64,000 bases of DNA, taken from assembly GCF_023349185.1 (NCBI RefSeq), contig NZ_JAKIKY010000003.1, positions 372,001-436,000 on the forward strand, given 5' to 3'. Positions 8,848 through 18,250 of this stretch are shown here, piece by piece. The translations under genes were made by a program, and so were the position numbers. Position 1 is the first letter of the stretch. Every line of letters starts with the position of its first letter. The stretch comes from Shewanella aquimarina (GTDB lineage: Bacteria > Pseudomonadota > Gammaproteobacteria > Enterobacterales > Shewanellaceae). The notes under the pieces were generated by a model, which did not search any database, was not told the origin of the DNA, and saw only the letters and a program-made list of their open reading frames with translations.

Positions 8848-9060
8848 ACATTGTTATCTAGCCTAAAAGATTCGGGCCAGTCGCTTAGAGAAACATCCAT
8901 AAACAACAGTTAAACAGTACCTTATAACACATTAAAGTGTGTCACATCTTTCGTTGACACAGACTCTATTCGCTAGAGTATTCAACAAAATATTTCATCA
9001 CAAACCCTAATTTCAACCAGATATATGGCTAATATCGCATGAGTCGACTCCACTAGCCTG

Positions 9061-9096
9061 CTGGTTGCCCAGCTAATTGCCCGGCTAATTGCGCGA
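9061..9096. repeat. 12-bp tandem repeat, three units
   Basis: Units ctggttgcccag, ctaattgcccgg, ctaattgcgcga. It lies in the long gap upstream of the permease promoter and has no evident protein-coding role. Confidence 0.7.
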
Positions 9097-9298
9097 GTGA
9101 CGACAGGCGCTTTTTTCCTTTTAACGCCTAAAAAGCCTACGTCCTAGGGCATCTTGCTCATTGTTACAAACGCCAACAACTAAAAACCTCAGGCTAGAGG
9201 CGTCACAATTTAAGGCGCTGTTTTAAATGAAAATAGCCCATAGAACAGCAAAGCCAAACAGGTTAACAGCAGGCTACACAAAGGTTAACGCCCGATGA

Positions 9299-9347
9299 TG
9301 AATACGTATGTAATCGGTTGTCGGCAGTTTCGGCTCAGGGTTAACAT
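9299..9347 (+). promoter_or_regulatory. Predicted MalR operator and promoter of the sugar permease gene
   Basis: The operator-like TGAATACGTATGTA (9299-9312) is followed by -35-like TTGTCG (9318-9323), an 18-bp spacer and -10-like TAACAT (9342-9347). All offsets equal those of the GH97 promoter: operator to -35 is 19 bp, operator to -10 is 43 bp. Bases between operator and -35 are also shared (TCG-N-TTG). The operator is upstream of -35, a position compatible with activation as well as repression. Confidence 0.62.
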
Positions 9348-9508
9348 GCCTTGGTGTTTAATTTCATGTGTAACTCCTATGAAATTGGCCAGGTCGATGC
9401 TTACCTTATCAGGCACTGAAGGCATGAAAGGTGAGCACTAGAGTCTCTATCTACTCATCAGGGCTTAAGCCTAGTGAATAAGCCTAGAGAAGTAGAACCC
9501 TAGCTTTT

Positions 9509-9551
9509 GGCGAATACCCGTTTGAGGGAAGCGTGTATTCGCCCCTTTTTT
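9509..9551 (+). terminator. Terminator-like hairpin inside the permease leader
   Basis: A 9-bp stem GGCGAATAC/GTATTCGCC (9509-9517 and 9535-9543) with a 17-base loop is followed by CCTTTTTT. It lies about 160 nt after the predicted transcription start and 84 nt before the permease ATG. It could be an attenuator, the end of a small RNA, or a terminator bypassed by a second promoter. The structure is seen; its role is inference. Confidence 0.55.
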
Positions 9552-9635
9552 CACTCGACCGACTTCCATAAAATAGTGATCGCGCCCCTTTAGCCCCGCG
9601 CGACGATAACAAATAATGATAAAGAGAAGCATCGG

Positions 9636-11186
9636 ATGTCACACAACACCCTATCCGCCCAAGGCACCCCAAACGTCAAGCCCGCTTTAAGCTTCTGGCA
9701 GATCTTCAACATGTGTTTTGGTTTTCTGGGGATCCAGTTTGGTTTTGCCCTGCAAAATGCCAATGTCAGCCGTATCTTCCAGACCTTAGGCGCAGCGATC
9801 GATGACATCCCTATTCTCTGGATAGCGGCGCCGCTCACGGGACTGCTGGTGCAGCCTATCATCGGCTACATGAGTGATAACACCTGGGGCCGACTCGGTC
9901 GTCGCCGCCCCTACTTTCTCATTGGCGCCATCTTTACCACACTGGCTATCTTTATCATGCCGCACTCGCCTGTGCTCTGGGTCGCGGCCGGTATGCTGTG
10001 GATCATGGACGCCTCGATCAATATCGCCATGGAGCCGTTTCGCGCCTTTGTCGGCGACAACTTGCCGAGTAAGCAGCGCCCACTGGGCTATGCCATGCAG
10101 AGCTTCTTCATCGGCGTCGGCGCCGTGGTCGCCTCGGCCTTGCCTTACCTGCTCACCAACTATTTCGATGTCGCCAATACGGCGCCAGAAGGCGAGATCG
10201 CCGATTCGGTGCGCTACGCCTTCTATTTCGGCGGCGCGGTGCTGCTGCTTGCCGTTAGCTGGACAGTGTTTACCAGCAAAGAATACTCTCCCGAGGAGCT
10301 TTCGCGCTTCGAACAGGAAAGCAGCGAGCAAGTGACACTGCATCATGATCGCAGCTGGCAGGCCTATCAGAAAGGCGCCATCACCTGGGGCCTTATCGGC
10401 GCCCTGTTAATCGCGATCATCTACCTGCAGTCACTCGACAAACAGCTTTACCTGTTGGCCGTAGGCGTGTTTGCCTTCGGCCCGCTGCAGTGGTTCTGCG
10501 CCAAGACCCTGAAACAGATCCGCGGCGAAACGCGTCATCAGCAAGGCATGGTGTTCAGCGTCGTCGATGCCCTATTCCATATGCCGAAGGCGATGCGCCA
10601 GCTGGCTGTGGTGCAGTTCTTCTCCTGGTTTGCCCTCTTCTCTATGTGGATCTACACCACGGCGGCGGTCACAGATCATCACTATGGCACCCAGGATGTA
10701 CTCTCAAAGGCCTATAACGATGGTGCCGACTGGGTGGGTATGCTGTTTGCCTCCTACAATGGCTTTGCCGCCGTGGCGGCGATATTCATCCCCCTGCTGG
10801 CCATGGCCGTTGGTCTCAAGGTGACTCACCTGATCAACCTATGCTGCGGCGGCATTGGCTTGATCAGCTTTTACTTTATTCAAGACCCGAACCTGTTATG
10901 GCTACCTATGATTGGAGTGGGTATCGCCTGGGCCTCTATCCTATCTATCCCCTATGCCCTGCTCTCTAACGCCTTGCCTGCGGCCAAGATGGGCGTCTAC
11001 ATGGGGATCTTTAACTTCTTCATCGTGATCCCCCAGTTGTTGGCCGCCAGCGTACTGGGTGTGTTGCTCAATGCCTTCTTCGATGGCAAGCCGATCTTCG
11101 CCCTGATCCTGGGTGGCAGCTTCATGATCCTGGCAGGGATAAGCGTGCTGTTTGTCAGCAGCGAAGCGAGCAAAGCCGAGCGCTAA
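9636..11186 (+). CDS. malT: MFS sugar (maltose/maltodextrin) permease
   Basis: A 516-residue, 12-segment major facilitator of the glycoside-pentoside-hexuronide/SLC45-like sugar:cation symporter type. The segment QPIIGYMSDNTWGRLGRRRPYFLIGA after transmembrane segment 2 is the A-like cytoplasmic loop of these symporters (GRLGRRRPY), and SMWIYTTAAV and the later helices complete the fold. Position between a GH97 alpha-glucosidase and a GH15 glucoamylase, with a MalR-like operator upstream, argues for import of maltose or short maltodextrins. The gene is followed 90 bp later by the GH15 gene with no terminator in between, so the pair is probably one operon. Substrate is inferred from context. 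Confidence 0.82.
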   Translation: MSHNTLSAQGTPNVKPALSFWQIFNMCFGFLGIQFGFALQNANVSRIFQTLGAAIDDIPILWIAAPLTGLLVQPIIGYMSDNTWGRLGRRRPYFLIGAIFTTLAIFIMPHSPVLWVAAGMLWIMDASINIAMEPFRAFVGDNLPSKQRPLGYAMQSFFIGVGAVVASALPYLLTNYFDVANTAPEGEIADSVRYAFYFGGAVLLLAVSWTVFTSKEYSPEELSRFEQESSEQVTLHHDRSWQAYQKGAITWGLIGALLIAIIYLQSLDKQLYLLAVGVFAFGPLQWFCAKTLKQIRGETRHQQGMVFSVVDALFHMPKAMRQLAVVQFFSWFALFSMWIYTTAAVTDHHYGTQDVLSKAYNDGADWVGMLFASYNGFAAVAAIFIPLLAMAVGLKVTHLINLCCGGIGLISFYFIQDPNLLWLPMIGVGIAWASILSIPYALLSNALPAAKMGVYMGIFNFFIVIPQLLAASVLGVLLNAFFDGKPIFALILGGSFMILAGISVLFVSSEASKAER

Positions 11187-11217
11187 TACATAAGGCTTAA
11201 GGCTTCACAAACACACA

Positions 11218-11244
11218 GACTTAAACGACTTAACTGACTTAACC
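11218..11244. repeat. 9-bp tandem repeat, three units
   Basis: Units gacttaaac, gacttaact, gacttaacc lie between the permease stop and the glucoamylase start. They fall within the predicted operon leader and have no recognised role. Confidence 0.6.
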
Positions 11245-11276
11245 AAAATATAAACATAATAAACGAGACCCTGAAT

Positions 11277-13778
11277 ATGACGTCTAAGCCAGTACCTTTT
11301 ACGCGCACACTGATCGCCCTCTCCCTGGGCGCCCTGCTTAGCGCCTGCGGCGGCGCCAAGAATGATATCGACGCCGCGCCTGCACCAAGTGCCAGCGTAT
11401 CAGCGACAATTTCAGTTGCACCGGGCGCGCCCGGCGCCTCGCCCACCTGGGCCTTTTCTGGCAAGACAGGGATTGGCACCTCGTTCGAGCCCTATGTGAC
11501 CAATGCGCAGGGTGCCGATCAATACCTGAGCAGCCAGGCCAATCCCGTTAGCCGGGTATGGTTCTCACTGGCGCAGGGGATCCTCACCGAGACCATGTAT
11601 GGGCTTATCCATAACGCCCAGCTCAAAGAGGCGCAGTTCATCATCAGCGGAAATGGCTTCGTCGATACCGAGAAAGACAACACGGTAACCAGCATAGATT
11701 ACCTGCATAAGGATGCGGCGGGACGTCCGCTGTCCCTCGCCTACAGGGTGATTAACAAAGATATCGAAGGCAAGTATCAGATAGAGAAGCACTTCTTTAC
11801 CGACCCCGATCGCGACAGCCTGGTGATGCAGGTCTTCTTTACCGCGTTCGAGCCAGGGATCACCCCCTACCTCTACGTCAATCCTCACATCGACAACAGC
11901 GGCGCCAATGACATCGCCAGTATAGGTCAAGATGGCAACAGCCTCTATGCCTACACGGGAAATGACGATTCGAGCGTGCTGACCGTGCTCGCCGACCTGC
12001 CTTTTAACCAGGCCAGCGTGGGCTTCGTCGGCGAGTCTGATGGCCTGACCGATCTTAAGGCCAACGGCGAGCTGAACTGGCATTACGCCAGCACCAGCGC
12101 TGATAAGAAGAGCCTAGGTAATGTCGCCATGACGGCAGCGCTGCCTACTCTGGAAGTGGGCGATGCTAACCGTCCAAGTCTTAGCACTACCTTGGTATTT
12201 GGCTTCGGCGCAGATAAGGCCAACAGCGAGCAAAATGCCAAAGACACGCTTACCGCCGGTTATGACAAGGTGCTCGCCGCCTATAACGGTGAAGGTGATG
12301 CCATCGGCTGGCAGGACTATCTGCAGTCGCTCTCAAGTCTCAATGCCATGACGGCCAATACCGCCGATGAGGGTAAGCTCCTCTATACCAGCGCCATGGT
12401 GCTCAAGGCCCAGGAAGATAAGACCCACGCCGGCGCTCTCATCGCCTCACTCTCAAATCCCTGGGGCGACAGCGTGTCGGCCATCAAAGGCTCGACCGGT
12501 TACAAGGCGGTGTGGCCGCGAGATTTTTACCAGTGTGCCATGGCATTTCTGGCCATGGGCGACACACAAACCCCTAAGGTCGCCTTCGAGTACCTCAAAA
12601 AGGTTCAGGTAACGGCAGCAACGCCAGGATACAGCGGAGTCCCGGGATGGTTCCTGCAAAAAACCCATGTGGATGGACAGATTGAATGGGTCGGCGTACA
12701 GCTGGATCAGACCGCTATGCCTATCATGCTCGGCTGGAAGCTCTGGCAGGCAGGCGTATTGAGCGATACTGAGATTGAACACTGGTATCAGACCATGCTT
12801 AAACCCGCGGCCGACTTCCTGGTGAGCGGCGGAGAGGTCAATCTCGACTGGAACCACACCCAAATCACGCCGCTGAAGACACAACAGGAGCGCTGGGAAG
12901 AGCAAGAGGGCTACTCGCCTTCTACCGCAGCCGCAGTCATCACGGGCCTTATCACCGCCAGCGATATCGCCAAACAGGCGGGCGACTTAGCGTCGAGCGA
13001 AAAATATCTGGCCAATGCCAAGACCATGGCTGAAAAGCTCGACTCACTCGTGGTGACCCACAAGGGGCTGCTGAGCGCAGCCGATGGAACACAAGCCCCC
13101 TACTACCTGCGTCTTGCCCCCAATGGCACGCCCGACAGCGATGATAAGCTTGCCGATAATAATGGCCGCGCAGGCTTAGATCAGCGTGAGGTGTTAGACG
13201 GCGGCTTCCTGGAGCTGGTGCGTTACGGCGTGAGGAGCGCCAACGACAAGACCATCAACGACACCCTCAAGCATATCGATAACACGGCGCTCGAGGATAA
13301 TCTCAGGGTCAGGTATGAATTTACCGCCAAAGACGGCACACAATTCCCCGGCTATAGGCGCTACGGTAATGACGGCTATGGCGAAGATACCGCCACCGGC
13401 GCCAACTATGCCGAGCATGGCAGCAACACTCCGGGACAACGTGGCAGAGTCTGGCCCTTCTTTACCGGTGAGCGCGCCCATTTCGAGTTAGCCAAGGCGA
13501 TCGCCAACGGCACCCTAGATGAGACGAGCAAGGCACAATTGGTACAAACCTATGTTAAGGGAATGGAAGCCTTCGCCAACGACGGCCTGATGCTCCCAGA
13601 GCAGGTGTGGGATGGCGTGGGTAACAAGACCCGCTTTAACTATCAGCTTGGACAAGGGACAAACTCGGCGACCCCACTTGCCTGGACCCATGCAGAATAT
13701 GTGAAGATGGTTCGCTCTGTCACAGAGGCTAAGGTATGGGATAGCTATGAGGATGTCACCAAAGCCCTTAATGAATAA
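11277..13778 (+). CDS. cga: GH15 glucan 1,4-alpha-glucosidase (glucoamylase/glucodextranase type) lipoprotein
   Basis: An inverting exo-enzyme that would release glucose from alpha-glucans outside the cytoplasm. The N-terminus is a lipoprotein signal (LGALLSAC, lipidated Cys near residue 23). A bacterial glucodextranase-type N domain (about 45-340) precedes the (alpha/alpha)6 barrel. Barrel signatures are YKAVWPRDFYQCAM, VQLDQTAMPIMLGW, WEEQEGYSPSTAA (general acid Glu) and PLAWTHAEYVKM (general base Glu). 833 residues is normal for this architecture. It follows the permease gene and would share its MalR-controlled promoter. A strong terminator follows. Dextran rather than starch specificity cannot be excluded from sequence alone. 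Confidence 0.88.
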   Translation: MTSKPVPFTRTLIALSLGALLSACGGAKNDIDAAPAPSASVSATISVAPGAPGASPTWAFSGKTGIGTSFEPYVTNAQGADQYLSSQANPVSRVWFSLAQGILTETMYGLIHNAQLKEAQFIISGNGFVDTEKDNTVTSIDYLHKDAAGRPLSLAYRVINKDIEGKYQIEKHFFTDPDRDSLVMQVFFTAFEPGITPYLYVNPHIDNSGANDIASIGQDGNSLYAYTGNDDSSVLTVLADLPFNQASVGFVGESDGLTDLKANGELNWHYASTSADKKSLGNVAMTAALPTLEVGDANRPSLSTTLVFGFGADKANSEQNAKDTLTAGYDKVLAAYNGEGDAIGWQDYLQSLSSLNAMTANTADEGKLLYTSAMVLKAQEDKTHAGALIASLSNPWGDSVSAIKGSTGYKAVWPRDFYQCAMAFLAMGDTQTPKVAFEYLKKVQVTAATPGYSGVPGWFLQKTHVDGQIEWVGVQLDQTAMPIMLGWKLWQAGVLSDTEIEHWYQTMLKPAADFLVSGGEVNLDWNHTQITPLKTQQERWEEQEGYSPSTAAAVITGLITASDIAKQAGDLASSEKYLANAKTMAEKLDSLVVTHKGLLSAADGTQAPYYLRLAPNGTPDSDDKLADNNGRAGLDQREVLDGGFLELVRYGVRSANDKTINDTLKHIDNTALEDNLRVRYEFTAKDGTQFPGYRRYGNDGYGEDTATGANYAEHGSNTPGQRGRVWPFFTGERAHFELAKAIANGTLDETSKAQLVQTYVKGMEAFANDGLMLPEQVWDGVGNKTRFNYQLGQGTNSATPLAWTHAEYVKMVRSVTEAKVWDSYEDVTKALNE

Positions 13779-13837
13779 CGCGCTTATTAGATAACCCCGT
13801 TAAGAGCAAAATACCCAACAGGGCTTAAAGCCGCAAT

Positions 13838-13866
13838 AAAAAGCCAGTCCTAGTGACTGGCTTTTT
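13838..13866. terminator. Intrinsic terminator after the glucoamylase gene
   Basis: A 12-bp stem AAAAAGCCAGTC/GACTGGCTTTTT with a five-base loop and U-run. It is symmetric enough to act in both directions. Confidence 0.85.
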
Positions 13867-14366
13867 AATGGGCGTTAGAGAGTGAACATGGACACATGAT
13901 ATTGAATTTAGATACAAGTCCTCATTAGTCCCTCCTCATCGGCCGCTCCCTACTACATTTCAGCGACAACCTGTTCGCTGCTTGCTGCTCGCTAAATTTG
14001 CCCTTACTCAACAATCACCGCCAACAATGACCGCCGAAAGAAACGCTTATCAAGCTTAATCCATTACCATAGGATCTGGCCTGAAACACGCCTCGCCCAC
14101 AATGGCTGTAACATGCCTGTGGTAGCCCAACACATCCCCATATAAAAAGATATAACGAATTTTCGGGTTATAACATCATGTTCTTTTTATGAGCGAAATC
14201 CGCACCGGCTATGGGTTTGCCCCCTATATTAGGGAAGACAGAGTGGGGAATTTCTCCCGATAAAGATGATATTTCAGCAAAATTGATAAAAATGAATAAA
14301 AAAATTTGAAAAGTATTGATATACTTCCCCCCGAATTTTAGAACGTAACTCCAATAGAGTAGAAAA
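13867..14366. other. 500-bp region upstream of fusB without genes
   Basis: No convincing reading frame. The 3' half is A+T rich. A small palindrome AAGTAT-TGAT-ATACTT (14311-14326) lies about 40 bp before the fusB start and could be regulatory. A good sigma-70 pair cannot be assigned, and a minus-strand frame at 14168-14395 is not supported. Confidence 0.5.
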
Positions 14367-16451
14367 ATGACTGATTTATCAAAGTACAGAAACATTGGTA
14401 TCTTCGCTCACGTTGATGCGGGTAAGACCACCACAACAGAGCGTATCCTAAAGCTAACCGGCAAGATTCATAAGCTGGGTGAAGTTCATGATGGTGAATC
14501 TACAACCGACTTCATGGAACAGGAAGCTGAGCGTGGTATTACCATTCAGTCTGCTGCTGTAAGTTGCTTCTGGAACGATCACCGTTTCAACGTCATCGAC
14601 ACCCCTGGCCACGTTGACTTCACAGTTGAAGTTTATCGTTCTCTAAAAGTACTAGACGGTGGTATCGGTGTATTCTGTGGTTCTGGTGGTGTTGAGCCAC
14701 AATCAGAAACCAACTGGCGTTATGCAAACGAATCTGAAGTTGCGCGTATCATCTTCGTAAACAAGCTGGACCGTATGGGTGCAGACTTCTTGCGCGTTGT
14801 TAAGCAAACTAAAGACGTTCTTGCGGCTAACCCACTCGTTATGGTACTGCCTATCGGTATCGAAGATGAGTTCAAGGGCGTTGTCGATCTACTAACCCGT
14901 AAAGCATGGGTTTGGGACGAAACTGGACAAGCTGAAAACTACAGCATCGAAGATGTACCAGCTGACATGGTTGACATGGTTGAAGAATACCGTGAGCAAC
15001 TGATCGAGTCTGCCGTTGAGATGGACGACGATCTGATGGAAGCTTACATGGAAGGTGAAGAGCCATCTATGGAAGACATCAAACGTTGTATCCGTGAAGG
15101 TACTCGCACCATGCACTTCTTCCCAACATACTGTGGTTCTGCGTTCAAGAACAAAGGTATGCAGCTTCTTCTAGACGCGGTAGTTGATTACCTACCTGCT
15201 CCACAAGAAGTTGATCCACAGCCTCTGACTGACGAAGAAGGTAACGAAACTGGCGAACACGCTATCGTTGACGCCGATGCACCTCTGAAAGCACTTGCGT
15301 TCAAGATCATGGATGACCGTTTCGGTGCCCTGACCTTCGTACGTATCTACTCAGGCCGCATCAACAAGGGTGACACCATCCTGAACTCTGCTACAGGTAA
15401 GACTGAGCGTATCGGTCGTATGTGTGAAATGCAGGCTGACGAGCGTAACGAACTTGAAACCGCACAAGCTGGTGACATCATCGCTATCGTGGGTATGAAG
15501 AACGTTCAAACTGGTCACACTCTGTGTGATGTTAAGCACCCATGTACGCTTGAAGCCATGGTGTTCCCAGAGCCAGTTATCTCTATCGCCGTTGCACCAA
15601 AAGACAAGGGCGGCAGCGAGAAGATGGGTATCGCTATCGGTAAGATGATCGCAGAAGATCCATCATTCCGCGTTGAAACTGACGAAGATTCAGGCGAAAC
15701 CATCCTTAAGGGTATGGGTGAACTTCACCTAGACATTAAGGTAGACATCCTGAAGCGTACTTACGGCGTTGACCTAATCGTTGGTGAGCCACAAGTTGCA
15801 TACCGTGAAACTATCACTCAAGAAGTTGCTGATAGCTACACTCACAAGAAGCAGTCTGGTGGTTCTGGTCAGTTCGGTAAGATCGACTACATCATCCGTC
15901 CTGGTGAGCAAAACTCTGGCTTTACCTTCAGCTCTTCAGTTGTTGGTGGTAACGTACCTAAAGAGTTCTGGCCTGCTGTTGAGAAAGGTTTCGAGAGCAT
16001 GATGCAGACTGGTACCGTTGCTGGCTTCCCAGTACTAGACGTTGAACTAGAACTGACTGACGGTGCTTTCCACGCAGTTGACTCGTCAGCTATCGCGTTC
16101 GAAATCGCTGCTAAAGGCGCATTCCGTCAATCTATGCCAAAAGCTGGCGCGCAACTTCTTGAGCCTATCATGAAGGTTGACGTATTCAGCCCAGAAGACA
16201 ACGTAGGTGACGTAATTGGTGACCTTAACCGTCGTCGCGGCATGATCAAAGATCAGCAAGCTGGTGTGACTGGTGTTCGTATCAAGGCTGACGTACCGCT
16301 TTCAGAAATGTTCGGTTACATCGGTTCTCTACGTACAATGACTTCTGGTCGTGGTCAGTTCTCTATGGAGTTCTCACACTACTCAGCATGTCCTAACAGC
16401 GTATCTGAGAAAGTTATCGCTGAAGTTAAAGAAAGAGAAGCTAAGAAGTAA
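14367..16451 (+). CDS. fusB: Elongation factor G 2 (EF-G paralogue)
   Basis: A ribosomal translocation GTPase, 694 residues. G motifs are [10 protein letters not shown] (G1, residue 14 on), RGITI (G2), DTPGH (G3), NKLD (G4) and GSAF (G5), followed by the EF-G domains II-V. The sequence matches the second EF-G type of Vibrio and Shewanella, and the gene is not in an rpsL-rpsG-tuf string. Paralogues of this kind can divide translocation and ribosome recycling in other gammaproteobacteria; which role applies here is unknown. Codon use is strongly biased to GGT, CGT, AAC and CTG-poor patterns, unlike the G+C-rich neighbours, which suggests high expression. A good terminator follows. Confidence 0.93.
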   Translation: MTDLSKYRNIGIFAHVDAGKTTTTERILKLTGKIHKLGEVHDGESTTDFMEQEAERGITIQSAAVSCFWNDHRFNVIDTPGHVDFTVEVYRSLKVLDGGIGVFCGSGGVEPQSETNWRYANESEVARIIFVNKLDRMGADFLRVVKQTKDVLAANPLVMVLPIGIEDEFKGVVDLLTRKAWVWDETGQAENYSIEDVPADMVDMVEEYREQLIESAVEMDDDLMEAYMEGEEPSMEDIKRCIREGTRTMHFFPTYCGSAFKNKGMQLLLDAVVDYLPAPQEVDPQPLTDEEGNETGEHAIVDADAPLKALAFKIMDDRFGALTFVRIYSGRINKGDTILNSATGKTERIGRMCEMQADERNELETAQAGDIIAIVGMKNVQTGHTLCDVKHPCTLEAMVFPEPVISIAVAPKDKGGSEKMGIAIGKMIAEDPSFRVETDEDSGETILKGMGELHLDIKVDILKRTYGVDLIVGEPQVAYRETITQEVADSYTHKKQSGGSGQFGKIDYIIRPGEQNSGFTFSSSVVGGNVPKEFWPAVEKGFESMMQTGTVAGFPVLDVELELTDGAFHAVDSSAIAFEIAAKGAFRQSMPKAGAQLLEPIMKVDVFSPEDNVGDVIGDLNRRRGMIKDQQAGVTGVRIKADVPLSEMFGYIGSLRTMTSGRGQFSMEFSHYSACPNSVSEKVIAEVKEREAKK

Positions 16452-16480
16452 TCTGACTTCTTAACGAAAGTTTCTTTACT

Positions 16481-16514
16481 AAAAACCCTAACAATGTATG
16501 TTGTTAGGGTTTTT
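16481..16514 (+). terminator. Intrinsic terminator after fusB
   Basis: A 14-bp stem AAAAACCCTAACAA with its complement, a six-base loop TGTATG and a T-run on the plus strand. Confidence 0.88.
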
Positions 16515-16546
16515 TCTTTGGCCGAATTTCCCTCACAGGAGTCCTT

Positions 16547-17161
16547 ATGTCCCAAGATGCCATAGTGGTATTGGATTTTGAAACCACAGGCCTCTCCCCC
16601 GCACAGGGTGATCGCGCCATTGAGATAGGTGCGGTAAAACTCAAGCAAGGCGTGGTGGTCGATAGGTTTCAGCAGCTGATGAATCCAGGCTTCGCCGTCA
16701 ACAGTTTCATTGCTGGCTACACGGGGATCACCAATGAGATGCTCAGGCTGGCGCCAAGCTGCGAGACCGTCATGACAGATTTCGCCGCCTTTATCGATGG
16801 TTGTCAGTTAGTGGCTCACAATGCCAGTTTCGATCAGAAGTTTTTGGCCGCCGAGCTTGCACGCATCCATGTCCCGCAATCCCAACCATTTGCCTGTTCG
16901 CTATTGCTGGCGAGGCGCCTGTTTCAGGACGCGCCCAATCATCAGCTGGGCACCTTAGTCAGTTATCTCGCGATCGAAAACGATGGGGTATTTCACCGGG
17001 CACTCAATGATGCCGAGGTGACGGCGTCGCTCTGGCTCGAGCTCACCGCCGCCGTTACGCAAAGATGGGCCTGTCCCGCCCCCAGTTTTGAGTTGATGCT
17101 CAAGCTGCAACGTCAGCCCAAGCATCAGTTAGAAAGGTTTATGAAAAAACAGATGGCCTAA
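16547..17161 (+). CDS. DnaQ-like DEDDh 3'-5' exonuclease
   Basis: A 204-residue exonuclease domain protein. Catalytic acidic residues are visible: LDFETTG (exo I), HNASFD (exo II) and HRALNDAE (exo III with the DEDDh histidine). It is a stand-alone domain, as in ExoX-like or orphan DnaQ proteins, not the replicative epsilon subunit, whose C-terminal polymerase-binding tail is not evident. AGGAG lies just before the ATG. The 3' end overlaps the convergent malR stop by four bases. A single-strand DNA or RNA exonuclease role is inferred from the family. Confidence 0.83.
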   Translation: MSQDAIVVLDFETTGLSPAQGDRAIEIGAVKLKQGVVVDRFQQLMNPGFAVNSFIAGYTGITNEMLRLAPSCETVMTDFAAFIDGCQLVAHNASFDQKFLAAELARIHVPQSQPFACSLLLARRLFQDAPNHQLGTLVSYLAIENDGVFHRALNDAEVTASLWLELTAAVTQRWACPAPSFELMLKLQRQPKHQLERFMKKQMA

Positions 17162-18186
17162 AGTTTCTTGCCGCAGGATTCGCGCTCTATCAGGCTGGTG
17201 GGGATCAACTGATTACTCACCTCCTGCCCCTTGATCTGTTTCAGCAGACTCTCTACCAAGATCTCGCCGGCGAGCTTAGTATTTTGCTTGATGGTCGTCA
17301 GCGGCGGGTTGGCAAAACTCGCCACGGGAATGTCGTCATAACCGACGATGGCCACATCCTCGGGGACCTTGATCCCTTGCTCTTTTAGCGCCCGCATGGC
17401 GCCGATGGCAATGAGATCGCTCGCGGCAAAGATGGCATCGAAGGGGCGTTTCTGCGCCAGCAGTTGGCTGGCCGCCTCAAACCCCGAGCTTTCCGTGCTG
17501 ATGGCATCCACCTGCAGTCCCTTCTGCAAGGGTACGCCCGCCGCCTTAAGCGCCTGTTGATGGCCCAGGTAGCGCGCCTGAAATTCCGGGCTATGGCTGG
17601 AGGCATCGCCGAGAAACGCGATATGGCGTCGCCCCTTAGCCAGCAGATGTTCTGTGGCAAGCACGCCTCCCTGACGATTGTCACAGCCAATGGAGAGCAC
17701 AGAAGATTTGTGCTGCGCCGGCCCCCAGATCACCAGATGGGTATTTTGCGCCGCCAGTTTATTCAGTTTCTCCTCGTAATCCATGTAATCGCCATAACCG
17801 AGCAGAATAATGCCATCGGCCTTATTACTGTCTTCATAGTCGGCGTGCCAGTCGCTGCTGAGCTGCTGAAAGGAGACCAGGAGATCATAGCCCTGCTGCG
17901 CCGTTGCCCGGGTGATAGAGCCCAGCATGGAGAGGAAGAAGGGGTTGATCAACGAATCATCATTGGTGGGATCTTCACACAATAACAGCGCCAGAGTCAG
18001 ACTGCTTTGAGTGCGCAGGTTGCTGGCGTTTTTATCGACCTTGTAATTAAGTTCCTTGGCGATGGCCTGTACTCTCAAGCGCGTCTCTTCATTGACGAGC
18101 GGACTGTTTCGCAGCGCGCGTGATACCGTGGATTGCGACACCCCGGCGCGGTAGGCTATATCAATAGAGGTAGCTTTCGTTGTCAT
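17158..18186 (-). CDS. malR: LacI-family transcriptional regulator, predicted maltodextrin regulator MalR
   Basis: A 342-residue repressor-type regulator. The N-terminal helix-turn-helix with hinge (TSIDIAYRAGVSQSTVSRAL, then AIAKELNY) covers residues 5-60, followed by a periplasmic-binding-protein-like effector domain (GYGDYMDYEEK, IAFLGD, DAIFAASDLIAIGAM, VAIVGYDDIPVASF). The closest sugar genes are the GH97, permease and GH15 genes 4-13 kb away, which share a LacI-type palindrome upstream. The link to those sites is by context, not shown. Monocistronic or distal to the DUF3334 gene, 64 bp upstream on the same strand. The name follows Shewanella maltodextrin loci. Confidence 0.8.
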   Translation of the reverse strand: MTTKATSIDIAYRAGVSQSTVSRALRNSPLVNEETRLRVQAIAKELNYKVDKNASNLRTQSSLTLALLLCEDPTNDDSLINPFFLSMLGSITRATAQQGYDLLVSFQQLSSDWHADYEDSNKADGIILLGYGDYMDYEEKLNKLAAQNTHLVIWGPAQHKSSVLSIGCDNRQGGVLATEHLLAKGRRHIAFLGDASSHSPEFQARYLGHQQALKAAGVPLQKGLQVDAISTESSGFEAASQLLAQKRPFDAIFAASDLIAIGAMRALKEQGIKVPEDVAIVGYDDIPVASFANPPLTTIKQNTKLAGEILVESLLKQIKGQEVSNQLIPTSLIERESCGKKL

Positions 18187-18250
18187 AATTATGGGCGACC
18201 TTGTTATACACGAACAGGGCGAGCCAGCGCCCGCCCCTTAAGGAACACGA

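Larger units (their letters stand above)
8761..9635. other. 875-bp intergenic region before the sugar permease gene
   Basis: No convincing gene. It holds a hairpin after the peptidase gene (8826-8847), an isolated perfect -35 TTGACA (8954-8959) without a good -10, a 12-bp tandem array (9061-9096), the operator and promoter of the permease (9299-9347) and a terminator-like hairpin in the leader (9509-9551). A 13-bp direct repeat TAAGCCTAG-GAA lies at 9466-9491. The short frame in the minus direction at 9484-9672 is not supported as a gene. Confidence 0.6.

Noticed and set aside
8940..8959. TGTCA-N10-TGACA inverted repeat with TTGACA as a promoter
   Set aside because: The -35 is perfect but no acceptable -10 lies 16-18 bp downstream, and the gene start is nearly 700 bp away; recorded only as part of the gap.
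9484..9672. 62-codon minus-strand frame in the permease leader
   Set aside because: Overlaps the terminator-like hairpin and the permease start; no family features.
9786..10346. 186-codon minus-strand frame
   Set aside because: Lies wholly inside the permease gene on the opposite strand; composition is that of a shadow frame (His/Arg-rich, no domain).
14168..14395. 75-codon minus-strand frame before fusB
   Set aside because: A+T-rich, overlaps the fusB start, no ribosome binding site or known domain.
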